Assembly: GCF_018343815.1 (NCBI RefSeq)
Contig: NZ_CP060791.1
Location: 390,113 to 454,112 of the forward strand
Direction of reading: 5' to 3'
DNA length: 64,000 nt
Source: Chlamydia crocodili
GTDB lineage: Bacteria; Chlamydiota; Chlamydiia; Chlamydiales; Chlamydiaceae
Shown: one piece after another, positions 10,651 through 19,239 of the stretch
Layout of the letters: each line of letters opens with the position of its first letter
Numbering within the stretch: position 1 is the first letter of the stretch
Program-made: the position numbers and the translations under genes
Notes under the pieces: generated by a model
What the model was told of the DNA's origin: nothing
Seen by the model: the letters and a program-made list of their open reading frames with translations, nothing else
Database searches by the model: none

Positions 10651-13068
10651 ATGGTAAGAGAGCGACAGAAATCTAAATCTGCCTTATTTCCTTCAATTCC
10701 CTTCGCGGTTAGGGCGAGTATCTATTTGTTTTTGGCTTGTTTTTCAGGTCTAAGTTTATGGAGTTTTCATAATACCCAGCCGTGCACCCAAAACTGGATA
10801 GGATTGCTAGGATGGTCTTTAAGTTCCTTTCTTTTATATTGCTTCGGAGCAGCGTCTTTTCTTATTCCACCATATTTTTTGTGGCTATCCTTTCTAAATA
10901 TAAGAAAAACGCCTTCAAAGATCCTGCATCGTAAGGCACTTGCATTTGCATGCATTCCTATTTGTTCAGCAATATTGCTGTCGATGTTTTCTCCTGTACA
11001 AGTGTTACCTCATGTTTTAGACGCCCGTCTTCCTAAATTTATTTTAGGGATTAATCCTCCTGTTTCTTATTTAGGAGGAATTCCTTTCTATATTCTTTAT
11101 GCTGGACAATCTTTCTGTTTGAAACATTTGATTGGTTCCGTGGGTACCGGTCTTATCTTTTCATTTATATTGTTCTTTTCTATTTTTTATCTCTGTGGAG
11201 GTATAGTCCTAATTAAAAAAAAAATTCTGCAAAGATTCCTCAAAAACAGATTTCAAGCCTGTTGGCGTATTTGCAAAAGCATTTTAAAAAGACTAACCAA
11301 TAAACAAAATTATCTCCCAAAACCTTCAATTAAAGTTCCTTCTGCTCCTATAGCAAGGAATGATTCAAGGAAGCTCCCGACTCCAGTTGTTTCCCTACCA
11401 ATAGAAAAGGGAGATTTATTTGATGATTCACATATAACTCCCCAAGATTCTTCAGAAAAAGCAACTCTTTTTCTAGCTCCTCATCCTCAAAAACGTATTT
11501 TATCTACATTCACAAAACCACAAAATACAATTCAGAAAGAATCTAAGATTACCGTATTACCTCAGTCCTTACCTCCACCAAGTAAGAGAGTTGAAAAATC
11601 CCCCCCTATGGATTTATCAACATTTGGAGGAGGGAATTCCGAACTACCTCAATATCATCTGTTGAGTAAAAGTGACAATTCAAAACCTGAGTCCCTTCGT
11701 GAGGAACTTCAAAAAAAAGGCATGCTTTTACAACAAACTTTAGAAAGTTTTGGAATAGATGCTGATATCGGGAATATTTGTTTCGGTCCCACGCTAGCCG
11801 CATTTGAAGTACAACCTCATACAGGTGTAAAGGTTCAAAAAATAAAAGCTTTAGAAAATGATATAGCTTTGAATTTGCAAGCTTCGAGCATTCGTATTAT
11901 TGCACCTATTCCCGGTAAAGCAGCTGTCGGTATTGAAATTCCTAATCCCTACCCACAACCAGTAAATTTCCGCGACTTATTAGAAGATTATCAAAAACAA
12001 AATCATAAGTTACAGGTTCCTCTTTTACTTGGGAAAAAAGCCAATGGCGATAATTTCTGGGCAGACTTAGCAACTATGCCTCATTTAATTATTGCGGGGA
12101 CAACAGGATCAGGAAAATCCGTTTGCATCAATACGATTGTCATGTCTTTGATCATGACAACACTACCTTCTGATATCAAACTTGTCATCGTCGATCCGAA
12201 AAAAGTAGAGCTCACTGGGTATTCCCAACTCCCCCATATGTTAACTCCTGTGATTACAGAATCTCGCGATGCTCATAGTGCCCTAGTCTGGCTCGTTAAA
12301 GAAATGGAACTTCGTTATGAAATTCTAAGATTTTTGGGCCTTAGAAATATTCAGGCTTTTAATTCTCGTGAACGCAATGTTGAAGTAGAAGCCTCTTTTG
12401 ATAAAGAAATCCCAGAAAAAATGCCTTTCCTTGTGGGTATTATCGATGAGCTTGCTGATCTTTTACTTTCCTCTTCTCAGGATATAGAAACACCTATCAT
12501 TCGTTTAGCACAAATGGCAAGAGCTGTTGGCATTCATCTAATCTTAGCCACGCAAAGGCCTTCTCGTGACGTAATTACAGGATTGATTAAAGCCAACTTT
12601 CCTTCTCGGATTGCATTTAAAGTCGCTAACAAAGTGAATAGTCAAATTATTATAGACGAGCCTGGGGCAGAAAATCTCATGGGAAATGGAGACATGTTAG
12701 TTGTTTCTCCCTCCTCTTTTGGAGCAGTTCGTGCTCAAGGAGCTTATATTTGCGATGAAGACATTAATAAAGTCATAAAAGATCTATGTTCCCGGTTCCC
12801 TACAAAATATGTTATTCCTTCATTTGATACTTATGAAGACTTTGTGGGAGATGATTCAGCAGATAGAGATCCGCTATATAACCAAGCAAAAACTCTTGTT
12901 TTGCAAACAGGAAATGCTTCTACGACTTTCTTACAAAGAAAACTTAAAATTGGCTATGCTAGAGCAGCTAGTTTGATAGATCAGCTTGAAGAGGCGAGAA
13001 TCATTGGTCCTTCAGAAGGCGCGAAGCCTCGTCAAATCTTAATACAAATGCCTCCACAAGAAGGATAA
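10651..13068 (+). CDS. ftsK: FtsK/SpoIIIE DNA translocase
   Basis: FtsK is a septal DNA pump that moves chromosome ends apart during division. About the first 195 residues contain several membrane segments, followed by a long polar linker (to about 345) rich in Pro, Ser and Lys. The RecA-like motor has Walker A GTTGSGKS and Walker B GIIDELADLL, and the C-terminus ends with a winged-helix gamma domain (from about 745) that would read chromosome polarity sequences. The start is uncertain: a TTG at 10639 would add four residues, but ATG at 10651 is chosen; neither has a strong ribosome-binding site. It follows tRNA-His by 90 bp and is 4 bp before the next gene. It is one of few classical division genes in chlamydiae, which lack FtsZ. 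Confidence 0.93.
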   Translation: MVRERQKSKSALFPSIPFAVRASIYLFLACFSGLSLWSFHNTQPCTQNWIGLLGWSLSSFLLYCFGAASFLIPPYFLWLSFLNIRKTPSKILHRKALAFACIPICSAILLSMFSPVQVLPHVLDARLPKFILGINPPVSYLGGIPFYILYAGQSFCLKHLIGSVGTGLIFSFILFFSIFYLCGGIVLIKKKILQRFLKNRFQACWRICKSILKRLTNKQNYLPKPSIKVPSAPIARNDSRKLPTPVVSLPIEKGDLFDDSHITPQDSSEKATLFLAPHPQKRILSTFTKPQNTIQKESKITVLPQSLPPPSKRVEKSPPMDLSTFGGGNSELPQYHLLSKSDNSKPESLREELQKKGMLLQQTLESFGIDADIGNICFGPTLAAFEVQPHTGVKVQKIKALENDIALNLQASSIRIIAPIPGKAAVGIEIPNPYPQPVNFRDLLEDYQKQNHKLQVPLLLGKKANGDNFWADLATMPHLIIAGTTGSGKSVCINTIVMSLIMTTLPSDIKLVIVDPKKVELTGYSQLPHMLTPVITESRDAHSALVWLVKEMELRYEILRFLGLRNIQAFNSRERNVEVEASFDKEIPEKMPFLVGIIDELADLLLSSSQDIETPIIRLAQMARAVGIHLILATQRPSRDVITGLIKANFPSRIAFKVANKVNSQIIIDEPGAENLMGNGDMLVVSPSSFGAVRAQGAYICDEDINKVIKDLCSRFPTKYVIPSFDTYEDFVGDDSADRDPLYNQAKTLVLQTGNASTTFLQRKLKIGYARAASLIDQLEEARIIGPSEGAKPRQILIQMPPQEG

Positions 13069-13072
13069 GTTT

Positions 13073-13861
13073 ATGGAAGGTTTTTTCCCTTTAGCCTCAG
13101 GTTCGAAGGGGAACTGTACCTATTTGGGAACGGACTCCTGTAAAATTCTGATAGATTTAGGCATTAGCAAGCAGCTTGTAACGCATGAACTATTATCTAT
13201 GAATATCCACCCTGAAGATATTCAAGCTATTTTTATTTCTCATGAGCACTCTGATCATATTTCTGGAATTAAAAGTTTTGTAAAAACATACAATACACCA
13301 ATTATCTGTAACCTTGAGACTGCACGTAGTCTATGTCAATTATTGGATGTTCATCCCACTTTTAAGATTTTTTCTACAGGAACAATATTTTCTTTCTATG
13401 ATTTAAAAATTCAAACTTTCAATGTTCCTCACGATGCTATAGATCCCGTAGGGTTTATTTTTCATTACCGTGATGAAAAGCTGGGTTTTTGTACTGATTT
13501 AGGTTGGGTAACCTCATGGATTATTCACGAACTTTATGATTGTGACTATTTGCTTGTGGAAGCAAATCATGATCCCGAACTTGTACGGCAATCAGCACGT
13601 CCTGATATTTATAAAAAACGTGTTCTTAGTAAATTAGGACATATATCCAATCGTGAGTGTGGGGAACTATTACAAAAAATTCTTACTCCTAAAATTAAGA
13701 AAATCTACCTCGCTCATCTTTCTAGCGAATGTAACACTCCTGAATTAGCTCTATCCAAAGTATCTTCTGCTATAGAGGATATCTCATCAATTCTTCCTGT
13801 AATAGCAGAAAGCCAAGGAATTTCTGATCCTATTTACTTTAGGTCTTTAGTAAACACATGA
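13073..13861 (+). CDS. yycJ: Metallo-beta-lactamase-fold hydrolase, YycJ type
   Basis: The 262-residue product carries the metal-binding ISHEHSDHISG (HxHxDH) motif near residue 56, an FNVPHDA histidine segment, FCTDLGWV, VEANHD and a C-terminal LAHLSSECN, all in the order seen in YycJ/WalJ-like two-metal hydrolases. AAGGATAAG precedes the ATG. It starts 4 bp after ftsK and its last four bases overlap the NUE start (ATGA), so the three genes are probably one operon. The substrate is unknown; family members have been proposed to be exonucleases acting in DNA repair. Confidence 0.85.
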   Translation: MEGFFPLASGSKGNCTYLGTDSCKILIDLGISKQLVTHELLSMNIHPEDIQAIFISHEHSDHISGIKSFVKTYNTPIICNLETARSLCQLLDVHPTFKIFSTGTIFSFYDLKIQTFNVPHDAIDPVGFIFHYRDEKLGFCTDLGWVTSWIIHELYDCDYLLVEANHDPELVRQSARPDIYKKRVLSKLGHISNRECGELLQKILTPKIKKIYLAHLSSECNTPELALSKVSSAIEDISSILPVIAESQGISDPIYFRSLVNT

Positions 13862-14520
13862 AATTAGAATCCTATTCACCCGAGACTCTACACATTTCTC
13901 TGGATCATAACTGGGAAGAAAGTACTCTCTACAGTATGGAAAGAGCCTCACAATTACTCAATTTCAAGTTTCTTCCTTTTCTTACTTTTGCGGATTGGAA
14001 AGTAGAAGAAAAAGTCCGAAAATTATGTGATAAGTCTAGGAAAAAACTTTGCATTTCTCCATTAGCTAAATGGCTTGGGGAACTTCACAAACAAGATCTA
14101 ATTACTCCTCCTATGCCCCCTATAGCAGTATGTTGGGTAAACTCGTATATTGGTTATGGAGTTTTTGCTCGAGAGCGAATCCCCGCCTGGACATATATTG
14201 GAGAATATACTGGTATACTTCGTCGCCGTCAGGCTATTTGGATGGATGAAAACGATTATTGTTTTCGTTATCCCCTATCTTTAGGGCTATGGCGCTATTT
14301 CACTATTGATAGTGGTCGTCAAGGAAACTTTACTCGTTTTATTAATCATAGCGACAAACCTAATGTGGAGGCCATAGGGGTGTTCCAAAACGGATTGTTT
14401 CATGTGGTTATTAGAACAATTCAAGTAATTGAAGCGGGCGAGGAATTATGTTATCACTACGGCCCGCTATATTGGAAACATAGGAAAAAACGAGAAGAGT
14501 TTATTCCTGAGGAAGAGTAA
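13858..14520 (+). CDS. nue: SET-domain protein lysine methyltransferase (NUE/cpnSET family)
   Basis: The 220-residue protein has a SET domain in its C-terminal half: GYGVFARE (about 99-106), GEYTG (115-119), NFTRFINHS (157-165, the SAM/pseudoknot motif) and GEELCYHYG (194-202) with the catalytic tyrosine. Known homologues are C. trachomatis NUE, reported as a type III-secreted histone methyltransferase entering host nuclei, and C. pneumoniae cpnSET, reported to act on the chlamydial histone Hc1. Sequence alone does not say which applies. The N-terminal 85 residues are chlamydia-specific in appearance and include no signal peptide. It overlaps yycJ by 4 bp. Confidence 0.88.
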   Translation: MKLESYSPETLHISLDHNWEESTLYSMERASQLLNFKFLPFLTFADWKVEEKVRKLCDKSRKKLCISPLAKWLGELHKQDLITPPMPPIAVCWVNSYIGYGVFARERIPAWTYIGEYTGILRRRQAIWMDENDYCFRYPLSLGLWRYFTIDSGRQGNFTRFINHSDKPNVEAIGVFQNGLFHVVIRTIQVIEAGEELCYHYGPLYWKHRKKREEFIPEEE

Positions 14521-14536
14521 AACGTTTAACTCTTTT
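14513..14536. terminator. Bidirectional terminator between nue and the PEBP gene
   Basis: AAGAGT-A-AAAC and GTTT-A-ACTCTT form a 6+4 bp stem with one A-A mismatch, overlapping the nue stop codon and flanked by T-runs on both sides. The two genes converge here with only 5 bp between them. Confidence 0.5.
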
Positions 14537-14978
14537 CGTATGTTCCCATTAACTCAGCACTATCTACAACGTGATTTTCCATCACTTCAAGAAGCTGATC
14601 TCTGGTTACGTTTTCTTCTGCTGGCAAGATAGTATCTAGAGCATAGCAGTAGAAGAAATAGCGATGTTGTCTATCTGGTGGGCAGGGGCCTTCATAACAG
14701 GCTTTTCCTGAAGTGTTTAATCCTTGAACAGCAAAAATACTTGCGCCCTCTGCTAGTTCGGTTATGGTTGGAGAAAGGTTATACACCACCCAATGAATCC
14801 AAAGACCATCGGCTCGTAGACTTCTAGGCACATCGGGATCTTCAATGATCAATGCTATGCTTTTTGCTTCTGCAGGAACATCTTTAAATATTAGGGGTGG
14901 AGAAATGTTAACGCCTTGGCATGTATATTTTTTCGGAATTGGTTTTCCATAGTCAAATGCTGGTGAGAGTAATTGCAT
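14526..14978 (-). CDS. YbhB/YbcL family (PEBP-like) protein
   Basis: This 150-residue protein belongs to the phosphatidylethanolamine-binding/Raf-kinase-inhibitor-like family. It shows IEDPDVPRS and CPPDRQHRYFF, the two conserved ligand-site motifs, and the WIHWVVYNL strand between them. Bacterial members have no well-established role; small anions or lipid head groups are possible ligands. There is no signal peptide, so it should be cytoplasmic. It lies 13 bp downstream of the symporter gene on the same strand. Confidence 0.85.
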   Translation of the reverse strand: MQLLSPAFDYGKPIPKKYTCQGVNISPPLIFKDVPAEAKSIALIIEDPDVPRSLRADGLWIHWVVYNLSPTITELAEGASIFAVQGLNTSGKACYEGPCPPDRQHRYFFYCYALDTILPAEENVTRDQLLEVMENHVVDSAELMGTYEKS

Positions 14979-14991
14979 TATTCATCTCCGT

Positions 14992-16368
14992 TTAGATATC
15001 TAGATTTTGCAAAACATTGGATTTAGCATCTTCTTCCAGTCTAAGTAGGGCAACTTCCCCATTTGTAGATAATACATCCTTAAACAAAGCTACCAAAGCT
15101 ATAGAATTTAGAATTACCATACCCGCAAACCCTGTATCAGAAAGACTCCAAATCAATCGCATGTCTACAATTCCTCCGAAAGGTATAACTGCAACAAACA
15201 GAATCTTTAGCCAGGAGTTAGCTCGTTTCCCAGGTATCATATATTCTAAACTTTTTTCTGCGCAAGCAAACCAAGTCAAAGCTGTTGTGTACCCAAATAA
15301 GGCCATCGCAAGAATAACAACAAGCCCTCCGAGAGATCCCAGACTTGATTTAAAGGCATGCAGCACCATAAGCGTTCCTTCTTGTCCCGAAGCATAGGCT
15401 CCAGACACAATAAGTACGAGAGTTGTAATCGAACAGACCACCATAACAATAACGGGTGGCAAAAGAGTAACCAAACCATCAATCACAGGATTCTTACTTT
15501 GAGAGTCGGATTGTAAAATTGATACCATACCACTACCGCAATCAGTTGCCATGATGGCACGGCTCATTCCTGTTGAGATTACTTGAGTTATTGTATAACC
15601 TCCCAGACCTGCAACAGTAGCTTTTATTCCAAATGCGGACGAAATAATAAGTTTTAATGCAGGAAGAATCATAGAACTGTGTTGCGCAAGAATCACAAGA
15701 CAAGAAATTGCATAGAAGCCGGCGATAAAAGGAATAACTCTAGCTGAGAATCTAAGAATACGCGTATTTCCTCCTACAAGCACAGGAAGAATTGTTAAAG
15801 CAAGAATAAAACCTATCAAGAATTTCAGGGGCACACTTTCAGCACAAAGAGGCACAATACAATTAATTTGTGCAAAATTTCCTGCTGAAAATGCTGTGAT
15901 AATTGTAAATATACAGAAGAGACCAGCAAGGAATTTACTCCCCATACCATAGGCTAGGCATGCCGTTGGCCCTCCGATAAACTCTCCTGATTTCCCGCGA
16001 AGTTTACGATATTTTATTCCTAAAAACGATCCCGAATATTGAACAATTGCTCCTAAGAGAGCTGCTATCCAAATCCAAACTAAAGCACCTGGACCTCCGC
16101 AAGCAATAGCGATAGCCATACCCGCGATATTCCCTGTACCAAAATTACCAGCAAGGATCCCCGCTACAGCTTCATAACGAGATACCTTACCGTCTTCCGT
16201 AGACGGGCTCTCTTGTTTATTTTTTAACATGAGATTAAAGCCAAGCTTTAATCCTGTGAATTGTAAACCGCGAAGTTTCCATGTTAATAACCCACCAAGA
16301 AATAAAATCACGGGGAATACACAGAAAGAAATGCAAAAATTATTTAATTGTTCTAGAAAATGTAACAT
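14992..16368 (-). CDS. dagA: Alanine/glycine:cation symporter (AGCS family)
   Basis: The 458-residue protein is almost entirely hydrophobic, with about ten to eleven predicted membrane segments. It contains the AGCS signatures NFGTGNIAG near residue 75 and GMSRAIMATDCGSG in the second half. The family imports alanine, glycine or D-alanine with Na+ (or H+). GAGAGACC precedes the ATG. The sodium gradient would come from Na+-NQR, one subunit of which is encoded at 1021-2316. Substrate choice cannot be read from the sequence. Confidence 0.88.
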   Translation of the reverse strand: MLHFLEQLNNFCISFCVFPVILFLGGLLTWKLRGLQFTGLKLGFNLMLKNKQESPSTEDGKVSRYEAVAGILAGNFGTGNIAGMAIAIACGGPGALVWIWIAALLGAIVQYSGSFLGIKYRKLRGKSGEFIGGPTACLAYGMGSKFLAGLFCIFTIITAFSAGNFAQINCIVPLCAESVPLKFLIGFILALTILPVLVGGNTRILRFSARVIPFIAGFYAISCLVILAQHSSMILPALKLIISSAFGIKATVAGLGGYTITQVISTGMSRAIMATDCGSGMVSILQSDSQSKNPVIDGLVTLLPPVIVMVVCSITTLVLIVSGAYASGQEGTLMVLHAFKSSLGSLGGLVVILAMALFGYTTALTWFACAEKSLEYMIPGKRANSWLKILFVAVIPFGGIVDMRLIWSLSDTGFAGMVILNSIALVALFKDVLSTNGEVALLRLEEDAKSNVLQNLDI

Positions 16369-16429
16369 TGGTCTCTCTTTTTATTGCTAATAGTGTTCTT
16401 AATGGAAGATCACAGCAAAATTAGCTCGT

Positions 16430-16462
16430 AGCTTCCTCTCCTTGTTTAGGGGAAAGGAAGCT
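16430..16462 (-). terminator. Strong hairpin after the lipoprotein gene
   Basis: AGCTTCCT and AGGAAGCT form an 8-bp stem extended by an inner CTCC/GGGG helix past a two-base bulge. It stands between the lipoprotein gene and the symporter gene on the minus strand. The T-run is weak, so it may act as an attenuator or RNA-stabilising hairpin. Confidence 0.4.
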
Positions 16463-16476
16463 TCGTTGTAGAGAGC

Positions 16477-17121
16477 TTAAGAAGGTTGAGATATCACGAT
16501 ATCTAAAAGCTCAGGCCACCTTTCCCCTTGCACAATGGAGGCAACGGTCCCGGAATCCAATCCTAAGGTGGAGGCAAAAGCAGCGATATCTTCTTCTGTG
16601 ATAACACCCTGAGAAGCAGCTTGAGAAAACACTTCGCTTAATTCAGATATGAACATATTCCAAATCCAATCACGGCCTTGCATTTTCTTCATACCTTCAA
16701 TCAATGAAGGATGTTCAGCTAACAGTTTTAATAGAGCCAAAGGGTGAAGTTCTCTGATACGGTTTAAAGCGCTCTTAATCTCACTTTGAGACATAGCTAA
16801 TGAAATAGAAGACTTTTCAGAAGCAGCGTCAATGACGAAAGAGATGTCTCTTTTGTCTTGATCTGTTATTTGAGCTTCGTATTTCTTAAAGTTAGCTTGC
16901 ACTTTCTGTGTGTCCTTCTTAGATTGACTACGTCGAGCAAATAATCTTCGCGAACGACGTGAAGGCTTCTTTTCACTTTCCGTGAGTATAACAGATTCGT
17001 TATTTATGTCCTTTGAGTTTTTTGAGCTCTGCTTGGATCCATAAGGGTTCAAGCAGCAACTACTCAAACTCAAGAGCAATACCAAACCGCCAAAACTGTA
17101 CTTATAGATGTATTTTTTCAT
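16477..17121 (-). CDS. Chlamydial lipoprotein (CT734-type)
   Basis: The 214-residue product begins with a basic N-terminus and a short hydrophobic core ending in LSSC, a lipobox with Cys22 as the modified residue, followed by a second Cys. A basic, Ser/Arg/Lys-rich linker (about 35-75) leads to a helical C-terminal domain. Function is unknown; by gene order it corresponds to C. trachomatis CT734. Two helices around residues 110-200 resemble no family I can name. The promoter at 17156-17164 and the hairpin at 16430-16462 suggest a single-gene transcript. Confidence 0.75.
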   Translation of the reverse strand: MKKYIYKYSFGGLVLLLSLSSCCLNPYGSKQSSKNSKDINNESVILTESEKKPSRRSRRLFARRSQSKKDTQKVQANFKKYEAQITDQDKRDISFVIDAASEKSSISLAMSQSEIKSALNRIRELHPLALLKLLAEHPSLIEGMKKMQGRDWIWNMFISELSEVFSQAASQGVITEEDIAAFASTLGLDSGTVASIVQGERWPELLDIVISQPS

Positions 17122-17155
17122 TACTTTAGTTAAATTTAAAATTAAAAGTTATACT

Positions 17156-17164
17156 ATTATATCA
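17156..17164 (-). promoter_or_regulatory. Extended -10 promoter of the lipoprotein gene
   Basis: On the minus strand TGATATAAT is a perfect extended -10 (TG-N-TATAAT). The start of transcription would be near 17149, about 28 bases before the start codon. No clear -35 is present, as usual for extended -10 promoters. Confidence 0.4.
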
Positions 17165-17378
17165 CAAACACATTAAAAATAGTGCGTATTTGCATTTTTA
17201 TTTTTTAATATTAAGATTTTTAACACCATAACGATATCTCACTGGCTTCTCTCTGGGAAATGATTCTTGAGTTTCTCGGGTTGATTTGTTATTGGCCATT
17301 TTGTTATCAACATGGGGCATTTAGTTAATCCTCTTTATCAAGAGAAATTAACAAAACAATTAGGTGCCAGAGGATCTT

Positions 17379-18746
17379 ATGTTAAAAATCCTTATAATTC
17401 GAAGCTGTTCTTGTTTAGCAGCTTGTCTTTTAAGCTTTCCTTACATTTCTTACGGAGCTCCGACTTCATCAGCGATGCTCTCCATGAATATGCCTTCTGG
17501 CAAAGGGAAAATAGGGTCTGATGCTTGGATCGAACACAAGCTACGTCAATATCCAGAATTACTTTGGTTAACAGAGCCATCGGCTGCGGCAAGTATTACC
17601 TCAACATCTAAAACAGCTTATTCTTTATCACTGTTTGATAAAAAAATCCCTGCTTTTGATGTGGCTATACGCAGTTTGATATATCTCCATTTATTAATAC
17701 AGGGTTCACGCCAATCTTACGCTCAACTCTGTCAGTTACAGCCATCAGAAGATAGCATCACTTTTAAGCAATTCCAAACTACCCACAGGCAGTTGATTTA
17801 TTTCTTAAACTCTCCCAAACATTTTGATAACACTCTAAAAATCTTAGAAACAGCCATTGTTTTAAAACATATGGGGTGCTCTGCAAAAGCTGCTGCAAAC
17901 TTTAAGCCTTACTTCACAGAGTCTCGTGCTGATGCTTTTTATGCGAAAGCCTTACATGTGTTAAAGGCGTTTCCAGAATTAAGCCCCTCTTATTCTCGAC
18001 TATCTCCTGAACAAAAAGAGGTATTCGTCGCTTTACGCCGTTTAGCTGATTATGATTCTCTCTTCAATCTTACAACAATGCCGAGCGCTCAACTTTTATC
18101 CATTGGCAGGGCCAAGCGTCCTTTAGTAGTTCTAGATTTATATCTCTATTCTCTGGATATCTGCGGAGAAAACAATTGTTCCCAAGAATTTTACTATAAT
18201 TTCGCTCCTTTATTATCCATGTTGCAACAACATGCTACTGTAGAGGAGGCCTTTTCCCGTTACTTCACATACAGAGCAAATCGTTTAGGATTTGAAGGAT
18301 CTTGCCGCAGTGATATGGCTTTGGTACGTTTAGCAACCCTTATGGAACTTTCACCTGTAGAAGCTAATGCTCTTACTTGGAGTTTTAAAAATCTCCCTAT
18401 TGATGAATCAGAAAGTTTAGTAGACAGTTTCTATACACCACAAGGCGAACACGTTCCTTTAGAAATCCGAGGCCTTCCTAACCTCATTACTGGTTTACTA
18501 CAGGCAAATCACGGAACAGCAACAGCAAGTCCTGAAAGTCGTTTACGTCAAGTTTACTCTACAGCATTATCTTTGGTAGTAAAAAGTTTGCGTGTTCACA
18601 AGGATATGCTAAAAAAGCAATTGCTTGACCAAGCAACTGTTTTAGACTTTTCAGAAACTACAGTTTCTTGTGGAGGCTTGGATATCTTTTCTGAGAATAT
18701 TGCTGTGCGAGTGCACTTAAATGGTTCTGTTAGCGTTACACTTTAA
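17379..18746 (+). CDS. Conserved chlamydial exported protein (CT733-type)
   Basis: The function is unknown. From the ATG at 17379 the product is 455 residues, with a signal peptide (MLKILII... ending near YGA-PTS at about residue 27) and then a mostly helical soluble domain with many Leu/Ala/Tyr residues and no membrane segment. AGAGG lies 5 bases before this ATG, so it is preferred over an in-frame GTG at 17364 that lacks such a site. No known motif was seen. It is transcribed divergently from the lipoprotein gene and converges on ribH. Confidence 0.75.
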   Translation: MLKILIIRSCSCLAACLLSFPYISYGAPTSSAMLSMNMPSGKGKIGSDAWIEHKLRQYPELLWLTEPSAAASITSTSKTAYSLSLFDKKIPAFDVAIRSLIYLHLLIQGSRQSYAQLCQLQPSEDSITFKQFQTTHRQLIYFLNSPKHFDNTLKILETAIVLKHMGCSAKAAANFKPYFTESRADAFYAKALHVLKAFPELSPSYSRLSPEQKEVFVALRRLADYDSLFNLTTMPSAQLLSIGRAKRPLVVLDLYLYSLDICGENNCSQEFYYNFAPLLSMLQQHATVEEAFSRYFTYRANRLGFEGSCRSDMALVRLATLMELSPVEANALTWSFKNLPIDESESLVDSFYTPQGEHVPLEIRGLPNLITGLLQANHGTATASPESRLRQVYSTALSLVVKSLRVHKDMLKKQLLDQATVLDFSETTVSCGGLDIFSENIAVRVHLNGSVSVTL

Positions 18747-18775
18747 AGTGCAACGCTACGTTACTATAATTTTTT
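18731..18775. terminator. Bidirectional terminator between the CT733-type gene and ribH
   Basis: TAGCGTT-A-CACTTT and AAAGTG-C-AACGCTA form a 13-bp stem with one mismatch and almost no loop (18731-18758), spanning the upstream stop codon, with a T-rich tract after it. It is the strongest inverted repeat seen in the intergenic DNA of this window. Confidence 0.6.
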
Positions 18776-19228
18776 AAAAAGATCAGCCATTTCTAAAGCT
18801 GTTTTCATCCCAGAAATCCCTAAATTTGATCCTTTAATTCCTGCGCGTTGCCATGCAGAATCTATACAAGGTGCTGTGATGACTGAAAAGGTAATTGGGA
18901 GATTAAATTCTATAGATAATTCGCTAATCCTTGCTGAAACCTGATCAGCTATATGATCATAATGTGTGGTTTCACCTTTAATAAGGACACCACAGGCTAC
19001 TATAGCATCATACTCTATACCTGACGTAAGAAGTTTCTTTAGTGTACAAGGAATCTCAAACGATCCGGGAACACGTACTATGGTCAACATATCTTCTGTT
19101 CCCCCTAGATCCAGAAAAGTCTGTTGTGCTCCTGAAACTAATGCGTCGGCTATAGGTCCGTTAAAACACGCTCCAACGATAGCAACGCGCATGCCTTTTG
19201 CCGATGCTATCCCTTTAAATGTTGTCAT
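18764..19228 (-). CDS. ribH: 6,7-dimethyl-8-ribityllumazine synthase
   Basis: This enzyme joins 3,4-dihydroxy-2-butanone-4-phosphate with the ribityl-pyrimidinedione to make lumazine, the penultimate step to riboflavin. The 154-residue product has the family features: VGACFNGPIADALV near the N-terminus, VPGSFEIP, the GVLIKGETTHYDHIAD loop with its catalytic histidine, and PITFSVI. Length is typical. AGGATT precedes the ATG. It follows ribBA by about 10 bp, so the two are probably co-transcribed and share the butanone phosphate as product and substrate. Confidence 0.93.
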   Translation of the reverse strand: MTTFKGIASAKGMRVAIVGACFNGPIADALVSGAQQTFLDLGGTEDMLTIVRVPGSFEIPCTLKKLLTSGIEYDAIVACGVLIKGETTHYDHIADQVSARISELSIEFNLPITFSVITAPCIDSAWQRAGIKGSNLGISGMKTALEMADLFKKL

Positions 19229-19239
19229 ATAATCCTAGA

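Noticed and set aside
15017-15397. 126-codon plus-strand frame
   Set aside because: It is the shadow of the AGCS symporter gene on the minus strand.
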